From Grammothele lineata (Eukaryota > Basidiomycota > Agaricomycetes > Polyporales > Polyporaceae), in NCBI GenBank assembly GCA_002150815.3, contig NDFF03000013.1, positions 921,115 to 985,114 of the forward strand: a DNA stretch of 64,000 bases. The letters are read 5' to 3'. The position numbers and the translations under genes are program-made. Below are positions 32,790 through 42,577 of the stretch, in pieces (position 1 is the first letter of the stretch; the number at the start of each line of letters is the position of its first letter). A model generated the notes under the pieces. It had not been told where the DNA came from. It saw only the letters and a program-made list of their open reading frames with translations, and searched no databases.

Positions 32790-35523
32790 CTTTGTTTGTA
32801 GAATCGAATCGAAGACGCAGATCGCGCGGGCTAGCGAGAAGGGCAGAAGGGGCGGAAGAGGGCTACGCGGTGGCGGGCGATCGAGGGGCCCAGAGAAGGA
32901 AGTGCGCGCGATGGAAGGGGCGGATGCGTCGGCCTGACTCCCCAATACGCGTCCGCCTTCTCCTTAAATATTGGAGCGGCCTTCTCACATCCGTCGACAC
33001 GAGGGGCAGCGAGAACCGCCGCCCCGCGCGCCAGCGGTCGCTTGACGCGACTGGGGGTGTCAATCTGCACAGATGCATCCGGACATGACTTCAGGTGAAC
33101 GTATCGCAATCGGCCACTCCGGCCCCGCCCTGCGCTGGGTGCGCGGACCGTGGATCGGGCAACTTTGATATGCGACTGACGTCCTGCGTTTCTCAGTGCC
33201 ATGCGTCCATTCGGGAACGCACGACGTTCATTGGGAAACGCACCGCAAGGGGCCCCCTTACCATCTCACCACCGCGGACAGACCACGGCCGACCCCCATC
33301 TCAGCCAGATCTGGGCCCGCCCCGCAGGAAGGCTCGGTCGGCCGCGAGATATGGATGGTGTGGCCCGAGCCACCGTCCGCAAACGCCACGGTGCTGATTG
33401 GGAACTGAACCGCTCGCCTCCTTCTCTGATCCTGCGAAGACAAAGTCTCGCGCCCAGAAAGCCTCTCCAGCCCTCATTGCCACGTCCCGGCATGCGCCGA
33501 CGCCTGCGCTTCCCAGCAACGCTTCTTAATACCTCCCCAGCGTTCCTGTCCCGCATCGCAAGCCAATCGTGCCCGGAAGAATGGTTTCCCTGATGCCCAA
33601 CTGCCCCCGAGAGGTTGTGTCGGAGCTTGAGTGGATGATGCGCCTCCGCGACGGGAGCCAGTTTACGTCGAGGCGCCAATACACGACCTTGCATGCCGTC
33701 ACTCAGGATTAGACGCGGCCCTGCAACCTTGACGCAACCCAAGCGCTCCATCGCAACGTTTCCGCGTGGCCGGCCGTGCCGCAAGGCCGCAGGGACACGC
33801 CCGTGAGTGCTGCATTATTCTTTATTCCCGCTCGGGCGACGGAAATGACATTTTAAAAGGTTCAATGGGTCACTGGACACCCGTTTATGTTTCTGGAACG
33901 CCTCGACGTGATGAACATACGAGAAAACGTGTCGAGATGCGCTCCTCTACCGTCCACGCGTGGCCAGACGCGGCCCGGACAATGCCTGAAGGGGACGCCC
34001 GCAGCCGACGATACGTTCGAAGAATGGCTCATGCCGACACGTGTCTGCGCTCAGTGACGTGTTTCTTCTGTTGCGACCCAGGCTCGCGTAGAACGAAGGC
34101 GTCGGGATAGGGTGGCACGATCTGCACAACAGTAACGGAAAACAAATCGGGGCCAGGTTGGAAGAGACTCACCAGTCCGACCCGACTCCGTCCGCGGCGT
34201 CGTCCACCCCGAGAGAGTAAATTTGGCGAATATCATCCGATGTTCCCAGGACGCTCCTCGCCATCAGCGACTGGTGACATGGGCGTGTCCATGTCAAGCG
34301 TCTTCGCCTCTGTGGTGGTGTTGGCATATGCCCTCTCCGGGATGACAGGAGCCTATCCATATGGGCCTGCAGCGAAAAGGCGGCGATCCTCGGGATCGCC
34401 GACTGAGGGCTGATCTGAATGTCAGTGGTGCAACTTGTTCGGAGAGTGGCGTCGGGGACGACGAATAGTCTAACACACGCACCCGAGTATTGCATGCGCA
34501 CCACCTGGCACTACGTAGATTCCGGCTGACCCCATATATTCCTTTTCGCTGCGCCTTCCCAGCGTCAGGGGTGGTCCTTTCTAGACGAACTCTGGAAGCT
34601 GTATGGCACTCTGACTGTCTGATTAGTTCCGCGTTCGAATGGGCACGCCCAGCCATCCATCTGCCCTGCGAAACCGGATAGAAGGCGCGAAGGCGAAGCT
34701 TGAAAGCCCTGGCGAAGCAAGCTCGGTAGCTCGCCCGCGGAGTCCCGCGTGCGTCCCGTGCGCTTCTTCCCAACATCCCTCGGCCTGGGACGAGCGCACG
34801 CGCTCTCATGGGCACGACGTCGACATGGGTCGAACACGCTCGAATACCGCACGCTCTCGTGAGACTGACGTGACTGACGTGAACGCGCTGGGCACAAGCG
34901 GTATGAGCATATGCGCGCGGGGGAAATGCCGTATTCCAGCCCCAAACGACACATACGCCTCTGGAGTCGACCGCGCCCGGCAGGAAAAGGGAAGATGCAC
35001 GGGCGATCGTCCGCAGAGGGGAAGGGCGGACCAAGACGCCGTCGCCGAGTTCGTCGCCACGGGCCGCCGCCCGCGCGACGAGGGAGGAACAGGACGCACC
35101 GCGCAACGAGGACGGGGCAATACCATTCTGAACGCTGGTCCCTGCACGAGGACTCGGAGCGGGGCCTTGGAGAGGGGGCGCCGTGGAGATTAATTGCCAA
35201 ACTGTAGACGTCTCGTTCTCTGGGCGTCGCGCACGCTGCGGATCACCCACCGATCCGGAGCCAGTGCCACGCGTCGGCGCGGGCTAGCACAACGTGGGGC
35301 GCGTTCGGGGGACCCGGACGCAGGGCGCGTGCGACGGGGAAAGGGACGAGGGCCCCAGGGAAGGTCGGGACGGGAACGTGGGCGCGAGGCGCAAAGGCTG
35401 TCATGGCGTCCCGCCTCGTGGTGGAGGGCAGGTTCGGCAGGAAAGACGGTAGCAATTTTTTTTGAGGTTCGGAGAGATGTGTTGCGCGAGAGAGGCCACG
35501 GGTCAGCAAAGCGAAGATGATGG
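32790..35523. other. GC-rich gap with long overlapping open frames, no assigned gene
   Basis: 2.7 kb. It begins with the desaturase promoter (TATTTAA on minus at about 32964-32970). Between 33,260 and 35,520 several frames of 100-318 codons are open on both strands at once, a common by-product of high GC. Their translations are rich in Arg, Ala, Gly and Pro, show no motif, and contain no family I can name. I cannot exclude a lineage-specific gene, but nothing supports one. Confidence 0.4.
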
Positions 35524-35931
35524 ATGTCCAGGTCTGAGGAGCATTTGCCGCAGCGGCGGACCCTGGCGCGCCTGGCGGACCGCGAGCAGTGGCTGGATTT
35601 GATACTTCCCGAAAGAGAACAGAAGGAGCTCAGAGCAGGTAAGTATCCGAGTTTTGGGTATTGAACACATTCATGTTAAGAACGGACACCCTCTCTCTTC
35701 CTCTCTTTCAGCTTTGGATTTTCTGCATAACAGGCTTGTCGGGGTAATTTTGATTCTTGAAGAACAACGAAAGATTGGACGGATTTCTGCATCGTACAAA
35801 TCAAATGACACTGACTTCTAGTCAGTTCCTCTCATGGGGTACTCCCTTCGCCGCAGCTCCGCGAAGATGGTTTTTTGACAGAGAAGGGAAGTGCTGATAT
35901 TGCGGCGTTTGTGGTAAAGTACCTTCCATGA
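35524..35931 (+). CDS. Small three-exon gene, 73-residue protein of unknown function
   Basis: Found by joining exons. Exon 1 is 35524-35638 (MSRSEEHLPQRRTLARLADR...), exon 2 35712-35743 (LDFLHNRLVG), exon 3 35857-35931 (LREDGFLTEKGSADIAAFVV... TGA). Splice sites are gtaagt/cag and gtaatt/gcag. The frame is kept throughout, giving 222 nt including the stop. The translation is a charged, Leu-rich helical protein (REQWLDLILPEREQKELRAA) without Cys, signal peptide or membrane span. Composition is unlike the shadow frames around it, and the stop falls right after a coherent helix. The second intron has a competing upstream acceptor (35821) that would give an early stop. No homologue recognised. 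It precedes another small plus-strand gene by about 520 bases. Confidence 0.55.
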
Positions 35932-36452
35932 TACGGACGCTTCGCGGGTAGCTGAAAATGGGAGGTAGTACAACGAAGGTAGCTTTCAAACTGCCTCCCG
36001 CGGAGAGCTTAGCCAGCTTGAACATGGCCATGACACAGAAGCTGGTGAAGAGTAGACATCAGGGGTCATCATTTCTTACCCATATGCAAGCTCTAAAGGC
36101 GACTTGTAACACATGTAGACAAGTTATAGAAACGCGCGTAAGAGGCGCGCCGACAAGTTCGCGCGCGGGGTTCGCGTCATAGTATTAGACGCTGGACAAT
36201 TGTTTACAGAAAACGCGCATCACGTGCACGTTCCTTATTGGGCCGCGGTTCCTCCGGCGAGTCTGTGCCACCGTGTCCCAACGGCCGCCCCGCTACTTCC
36301 CACTCAGCTCCTCTGCCTAGCGCATCGGACGTACCGCCGCCTACTCTTACAACTACTCAGCACGGTCGATCGAAGCGACAACACTTGCCTGGCTCTCGAC
36401 TTATCGCCCTTCGCTTCTCTCTCCCGTCGCTCTCGTCGCGCGGACATCCTAC
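35932..36452. promoter_or_regulatory. Upstream region of the small conserved gene
   Basis: 520 bases. The right half is CT-rich with repeated TCTCTCCCGTCGC-type tracts typical of fungal 5' leaders. No gene recognised. Confidence 0.35.
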
Positions 36453-37056
36453 ATGTCCTCGGACCAAGTAGACTTCTCGATGTCCCAGTTGTCGCTTAAC
36501 TCCACCGATACCGAGGACTGGGACCGCTCGATGAGCAGCGACGTGGACCAAACCTCCGCAAGCACGCCGCGAAACTCTGTGTCGTTTCCTGGGCACAGGA
36601 ATGGTGCGGACGACGCGGCCGCGCCCTCACGAAACGGCTCGCTCGGCCGAGGCGCCGGCAAGCGCACCCTCAGCGAACTTCTGAAGCTGCACGCGGAAAA
36701 AGGGACAGACGTCAACTTCACGCCAGAGGAGGCGAGCAGAGTGGCAGAGGTCCTAGGACAGTGGGTGAGTGCTCCGCCGTCGACATTCGACTTTCATTAT
36801 ACCGCCTCCCTTAAAGGCGGGGCCCGGGCATGATCCATCTCCGGTCCCTTCGATTCTTTCGTCCTGCCATCTCCCCGACGGAGATATTGATGCTTTCCGC
36901 GTGCAGATCAACTCTTCGTCTTCGCCATATGAAGGCGAAGACGACTTCTTTTCGCGGCAACACTCGCAGGACGACTCGTCAATACCGAATCGCCCATCGT
37001 CCGCAGCGGACGCGGGCAGGCCAAGAGGGCAGAGCGAGAGCGTTGTCAAATCATGA
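36453..37056 (+). CDS. Conserved small basidiomycete protein of unknown function
   Basis: Two exons (36453-36764 and 36907-37056; gtgagt...gcag, 142-nt intron) give 153 residues starting MSSDQVDFSMSQLSL. After a disordered Ser/Thr/Asp-rich N-terminus comes an ordered helix, KRTLSELLKLHAEKGTDVNF and TPEEASRVAEVLGQW, which runs over the splice junction into INSSSSPYEGEDDFF. The tail SRQHSQDDSSIPNRPSSAAD is disordered. The pattern of a short helical core followed by W-INSSSSPYEGEDDFF is one I associate with an uncharacterised family in Agaricomycetes; I cannot give it a function. There is no signal peptide or membrane segment. Intron joining in frame at a conserved-looking position supports the model. 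Confidence 0.78.
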
Positions 37057-37744
37057 CGCGCATGTGCACAACATCCACGTGAATAGAGACGTTTGGAAGA
37101 CCCTTCCCGTGAGTCCCGCCGTTCTCGATTCCCGCCACCCGCCCATTTTGACGAATGTCCGTCCCCGCTCCACACAGGCCTCGTGTTTTGTTGTTTCACT
37201 GCGCCGATCTATGGAATCATCATCACGACCTGCGACGTCTTTTCACGACCCCTCACGACCTTCGATACGACACCAACACGTTGCCATTATTTATACACTT
37301 CATCATTCTAATTGGATACGTACATCATCTTTGTTGTTCTCATGGTCGCTCAGCATCCTGGAGGAATTGCTTCTAATCTCTGCTGTATATACGCTTGTAC
37401 ATGTTCTGCTCTCGAAAAGCTTTCGGACAGAGCGCCCTGCGCTTCCACACTGCACATTGCGTGTTTGAAAGGTCCTACCACCTTCGGCCGTCGATAGCTG
37501 TGTTTATGTTGAAGCATGCACGGAAGCGGCCCTCTTGAAATGGCAGTAATGGTTGTGTTAACGTTGTTGATCAACGTGAGGGCTACAAGCAGGGACTATA
37601 CATGTACAAACAAAACACGTCATCGTCGTCTGCAGGCGGAATTCGATAGCAAACTTCAAAAGCTGGCTGCGACAAAGTCACAACTGTCGAGTTGAAAACT
37701 TGCTTGTAGCCATCGACTCCGATCTCCGACTCGCCACTTCGGCA
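37057..37744. other. Gap, no gene recognised
   Basis: About 690 bases, T-rich in the first half (probable 3' untranslated region of the small gene), then the upstream region of the SET-MYND gene. Open frames are short and lack motifs. Confidence 0.45.
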
Positions 37745-40226
37745 ATGTCGTTCAACAGCCTCAAATCAGCGCGAAAGGCCAAGGAACTCCATTCATTTGT
37801 CAAGCCTCAACTCGATGTTTCCACTAAACCTGTGTCCGTCGAGTCGGAGCCGCAGATGACCGTTCACCCACAATCGCCGACACGCGGTGAGATCAAGAGA
37901 GCGAAAAATTCCAGACCCCCGATGCAGGTTGGTGCGGCGGAAACATTTTTCTCTTCCACGGAAAAGTCACCCGGCATAGATACTCTCAGTCAGAACGCTG
38001 TTCCGAGGGGTCTAGGTGTGCCGACCATAGATGCGCCAAGTTCAACCTCCTTGTCCGCGGTCACCGACACCACACCTCCGCCTATAGGATCCGACCAGCG
38101 GAAGACAAAACCAGTGTCATTGAACGGATGTCACGAGTCCCTGCCGGACACAGTGGAGATTAGGGAGTCCAGCCGGCACGGACGGGGAATCTACACAACA
38201 TCGGCCATTTCTGCAGGTATGTTCCGTTGAAAACATCAGAGATTTCACCTTGACGGATGTTTTCAGGATCGACCATTATTGCCGTTACACCCCACGTCGC
38301 CGTTCTGTCGACCTCATCACTCCACGAGCATTGCTCTGCCTGTGCCGCTCCTGCTCCGGAATCAGGCCTGAAACGCTGTCCCAGGTGTAGGGTTCTATGG
38401 TACTGTAACTCTGTACGAGTTATTTCGCACGTTTTATACCACCTCGTGCTCATTCTTGATTAACATTCCAGGGTTGCCAAAACAGAGATTGGGTCTGGCA
38501 CAAGCGGGAGTGCTCCGCTCTGCAGACGTGGGCCGCATCTGCGCCTTCGTCGGACCTCGCAATACCGGGAGAAGCGGTTCGGTGCCTCGGTCGGATATTA
38601 TGGCGATCGCAAAAGGAAGGTTCAGGCAGTACCTGGGTGAGCGTCGTATCCCGGCCGGTCTATGAGCCTGTAAGCGGTGCTGACGGGCGGTACAGGTCAA
38701 AGAGATTCGCATGATGCAGTCAAGTGAGCTTTTCTCCGTGAAGGTCGGCTCAACTGCTCAACTGAACACCCTGTCGTGCCAGATAGGACATCGCTGCAGC
38801 CTTCAGTGTTCGAGTCTCATACCCATCTGGCGCATTCGGTGGTTCGATACCTGGGAGTTTCATCACCTCAGGAATTGGAGCCTTTTGGGCTGACGTCAGC
38901 CGGAGATCTAGTCGACCTCATCTCTCGGGTATGTCTCTTCCTGTCTTTGTCATGGGAAACCTTGGATGGAATAGCTTGATGTAGTTCACCACAAACACGT
39001 TCACCCTTACGGCGCCTTCCCTTACACCTATCGGAGTGTGCGTCTCGCCCTCCGCGGCCTTCGCAAACCATTCCTGCGACCCCAATGCGGTTATTGTCTT
39101 CCCAAGACTCTCCAGCACCCCTGGAACGCAGGAACCCATGCTACATGTAGTTGCCCTCCGCGATGTGGCAGCAGGGAAGGAGGTGAGTGCATACCCCGGG
39201 ACTCAACGTACAACGCATCCCAAAAAACTAAGCAATATACACAAAGATCCGTATCTCATACGTAGACACCACCCTGCCGAAAAAACTGAGGCAACAAGAA
39301 TTGAAGGATGTGTACAGTTTCATTTGCCAATGCAGACTTTGTCAAACCTCGCTATCCGTGGATCCCCGTGAGGCGCTCTGGTGTCCGAAGGGATGCGGTG
39401 GAATGTGCCCATACCCCACTGAAGGTGAGTGTTTTACCCCTCGACATGGTGCCACTGTCCAACTAATTTTTGCAGAGGACAAGTCCTCGCGATGTGTCCG
39501 GTGCGAAGCGGTCGTGGAGAACGTCGACGCCGCCCTAGACGCTATACGGGTGGGTCAAGAGGCATTGACGAAGGCAGCGTCTGCACAATTTAGGGGTTCG
39601 TCCTCTCTCGAGCAGGATTAGCTGATGGTCGATACTGACTACTCTGTTCAGACCCGGAGAAGGCCAAACAACTTACGACAAACATTACCCCTATCCTCCT
39701 CTCCGCCGGTCTTACACCGGCCTCGCACCCTCTCCTAGCTATGACCCGCCTGCACCAGGAGCTACTCATCGCCTCCCTCGGCTCCTCCTTGAATCAGGAG
39801 GTCCTTGACGAGACTATCCGCACCGCGGCGCGTTATAGTGCCGGGCTTCAGACTCTTATCCCCAAGGGGCACCCTGTCCGTGCCGTTGCGTTAGGGGAGC
39901 TCGGCAAGCTGCTCGCTGTGGATGAGCCCAGCCCCTCTGCGGCTGACCCGACGTCCCAAGGGGCAAGCTCAGGGTTAGGACTAGGGCCGGGCCGGTTCCC
40001 CCCGTCCGGACCGGCAAGGTTGAAGCTTGCATACGACTCGTTCGTACGCGCGCATGAGGAGCTCCTCATTGGTTTTGGGCGGGCAGATGGAGGTGGGAGA
40101 CTCGGCGCGGAGGTCAGGGACGCGATCGTGAGGCTCGAGAAAGAGTTCAGTGTGTGGATTTCAGGAATGAGGAGCGTCCTTCAGGATGTTGCGGCAGGCA
40201 AGGCGTCATCGCCATCTCCCAAGTAA
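37745..40226 (+). CDS. SET and MYND domain protein (SMYD-type lysine methyltransferase)
   Basis: Predicted SAM-dependent protein-lysine methyltransferase. It starts MSFNSLKSARKAKELHSFVK (37745; an upstream in-frame ATG at 37700 is less favoured). A disordered N-terminus of about 130 residues leads to the first SET part, EIRESSRHGRGIYTTSAISAG. The MYND zinc finger is inserted as expected: HCSACAAP, KRCPRCRVLWYCNS, then across an intron GCQNRDWVWHKRECSALQTW. The helical insert YLGVSSPQELEPFGL follows. The SET core reads AFANHSCDPNAVIVF (NHSC cofactor motif), then RISYVDTTLPKKLRQQELKD, and the post-SET cysteines FICQCRLC. The C-terminal TPR-like half ends VLQDVAAGKASSPSPK at 40226. At least seven introns. 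Substrate unknown; fungal SMYD homologues act on histones or translation factors (general knowledge). Confidence 0.9.
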
Positions 40227-40601
40227 TGACGTACTACACTTTGAAAGAAGTTGAGTGTTGTATTCTGGATGCTACGTCAATTAACACCAGTAGCCATAGA
40301 TTCCGGATAACAGACCCCTTTCACGCTCATACGTGAAGGTGAGAATCGTCGAGGGGCCCGAGGGGTAAGCTCAAGCCTACCCCTCGATGATTCCCTAACC
40401 CCACACGAGCGCTTAGGCGCGAGTGCACTCTACTGACCGACGTTCAGACGTATGAGGAGAACGTCGGCAGTCGGATGCGTCTACACTAGCCCCTTGTTGG
40501 TACGGATGCTGGCGGTCTATAAAGTCGCCTCCCTCAATCTCATACCACCCCACCTAAACCCTCCTCTTCCTTTCCCTCCCCCCGCACGCACATCTGTCAA
40601 C
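40227..40601. promoter_or_regulatory. Kinase A promoter with foldback and TATA box
   Basis: 375 bases between the SET-MYND stop and the kinase start. It contains a foldback at 40343-40393 and a TATAAAG at 40518-40524, about 78 bases before the ATG, followed by a CT-rich leader. Confidence 0.5.
40343..40393. repeat. Imperfect inverted repeat (foldback)
   Basis: The ends GAATCGTCGAGGGG and the complement of CCCCTCGATGATTC pair with one mismatch. An inner CGAGGGGTA pairs perfectly with TACCCCTCG, leaving a 10-base loop; the left arm carries a 9-base duplication. It lies about 120-260 bases upstream of kinase A. Confidence 0.6.
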
Positions 40602-42135
40602 ATGTCTGGCGCACACACCGAACTGCCGGATCTCTACTTCAAGACTCTCGACTCCGGACGCTACCGCTTTCTCGATATGCTCGGGGCTGGCGGCTACGGC
40701 GTGGTCTACCGCGCGGTCGACCGCGACCCCAGCGACACGCGCATGCACATTCGCGCCATCAAGGTCATGCCGCTCGCGTTCGACAATCCTCGCCGCGCGA
40801 TGTACCAGATGCGCGAAATCTCCATGCACCAGCGTCTCTCGGACCACGCCAACGTTGTGAGCCTGCACCGCGTCCTCCGCGACCAGTCGTACATCTACCT
40901 CGTCATGGACTACATCCCCGGGGGAGACCTCTACCATTTCACCAGGAAGAATCGGAGCATGTACGCCGGGAACGTGGACGCTCTAAAGAAGCTGTTCCTG
41001 AAGATAGTGGATGGCGTGGAGGCGTGTCACTCGAAGGGGGTGTATCATCGGGACCTTAAGTTGGAGAACATCTTGGTCGACGACGATCTCGAGCGCGTAT
41101 GTATTGCCGACTTCGGACTCGCGACGAACCAGAAGCAGAGCATCTCGTTCAACACAGGCAGCAGGCGCTACATGTGTCCTGGTACGGCCCATTTGCTCTG
41201 ATTTCAGCTCTCGTTCTGACCATTTTACAGAATGCATCGACTGCGATGACACCGACTACCCATACGACACCCGCCGGTCGGACATGTGGGCACTCGGCCT
41301 CGTCCTCCTCAACCTTGCCGTTGGCCGCCTTGCGTGGTTCCGCGCGACGCTCGACGACCCCTTCTTCGCCGCGTTCCTCGAACATCAGGACTACCTCCGC
41401 AAGGTCTTCCCAATCTCCGTGGGCCTTGACCGCATCCTCCGCCACGTTCTCACCATCGCCCCCGCGGACGCGATCTCCCTGCAGGAACTGCGTACGGAAA
41501 TAGAAGCGCTCGACACGTTCTGGATGAGCGAAGAGGACATGGCGCTCCGGGACCCCTCCGTGCGCTGCAACTGGGACGCATACCTTGGCGTGCGGGGTCG
41601 GCACGGCGCGCCTCAGCACCCTGCTGCACCGCGGCCCAATTGGTGGAAGAACATGTCCGACTCGTTCATGGTCACGACCTTCGACACCGACTCTAGCGAT
41701 GACGACGACGACGAGGGCGATACTCTTGCATCCGACACGTCCTCGGAAGGGAGCAGCGCAGTGCCCCAGGTGTTCGTGGCCCCTCCCACCCCGGTCGTCA
41801 ACCAGGCTGCGAACGCCCTCCAGCCCACCGATGCCAGGGCCGGTGCTGCTTCGCCGCCGTCCTACGGATCTGGGGAAGGGGACGCAAAGGAGCGACTCCA
41901 GAAGGCCCGCTCCGAGTCGGCATCTGCGACGGATTCCTCGGCACCCGCTACCCCAGAGGTTTGCGGACAGGTGCCGCAGGAGGTGGTTTCGAGCGATCCT
42001 CTCGACGGCCCGCGGGCGGGTACGCCGGTCGAGTTGAAGGGGCCACGGCGCGCTACGATCATGGCTGCGGCTTTTAGGCGCAAGTCGGCAGGTGCTTTGG
42101 CCATGCTGCCGATGGTTCGGAAGATGAAGGCATGA
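40602..42135 (+). CDS. Ran1/SKS1/KSP1-like Ser/Thr protein kinase, paralogue A
   Basis: Two exons, 40602-41181 and 41231-42135, 494 aa. N-terminal kinase domain: glycine loop LGAGGYGVVYRAVD, ATP-anchoring AIKVM, alphaC-like MREISMHQRL, hinge YLVMDYIPGGDLYHF, catalytic YHRDLKLENILV, DFGLAT, and the activation segment GSRRYMCPE, where the Glu codon is split by the intron. Then come SDMWALGLVLLNLAVGRLAW and a usual C-lobe. All catalytic residues are present, so it should be active. The C-terminal 190 residues are disordered, with an acidic run (SSDDDDDEGD) and a basic end KMKA. The GGDL...YAGN...CHSKGVYHRD pattern matches the Ran1/SKS1/VHS1/KSP1 group, involved in nutrient response and sexual differentiation in yeasts. 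Two paralogues follow at 49.9 and 51.9 kb. Confidence 0.92.
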
Positions 42136-42577
42136 GGGATGTTTATGTTTCAAAGGCGGACTTGACGTGCTGGCACTGCATTCGGGACTCGGATACCCCG
42201 GCTATGAGAAGTGCATCTAAGGACACTGGTGACTTGTCTCATAGTAGTGTAACGACGGACTTTTGGAAGCATTGTATTTGTATAGACACATAAACCATTC
42301 ACCCGGAGTATTTGACTAGTGTGCCGGCGCATCGACACTCTCAGAGGCTCGTCCGCTCTTAGAGGAACCGTCGCGCTCAGGAGTGATTCAAGAATTGACG
42401 TCACGACTCACGAGAGATTCAAGCACGCGGGTCGGATAGAGCGGGCCGTCCTGGCCGTACTCATTCAAGACGGTCGGTACGCTCGTGCCGCCACGACGAG
42501 TCTTGCGCTTACGCCCGCATCTCCGCCATGTCGCCCTCCGTCTCATTCCTCTAAATTCTGCCTCCTTTCTTTTGGCC
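42136..42577. other. Intergenic region
   Basis: About 440 bases between kinase A and the IKS1-like kinase. It holds a 3' untranslated region and a promoter; no gene recognised. Confidence 0.4.

Noticed and set aside
34294..35250. 318-codon minus-strand frame
   Set aside because: Arg/Ala/Pro-rich translation with no motif, open frames on the other strand at the same place, and no intron or promoter signs.
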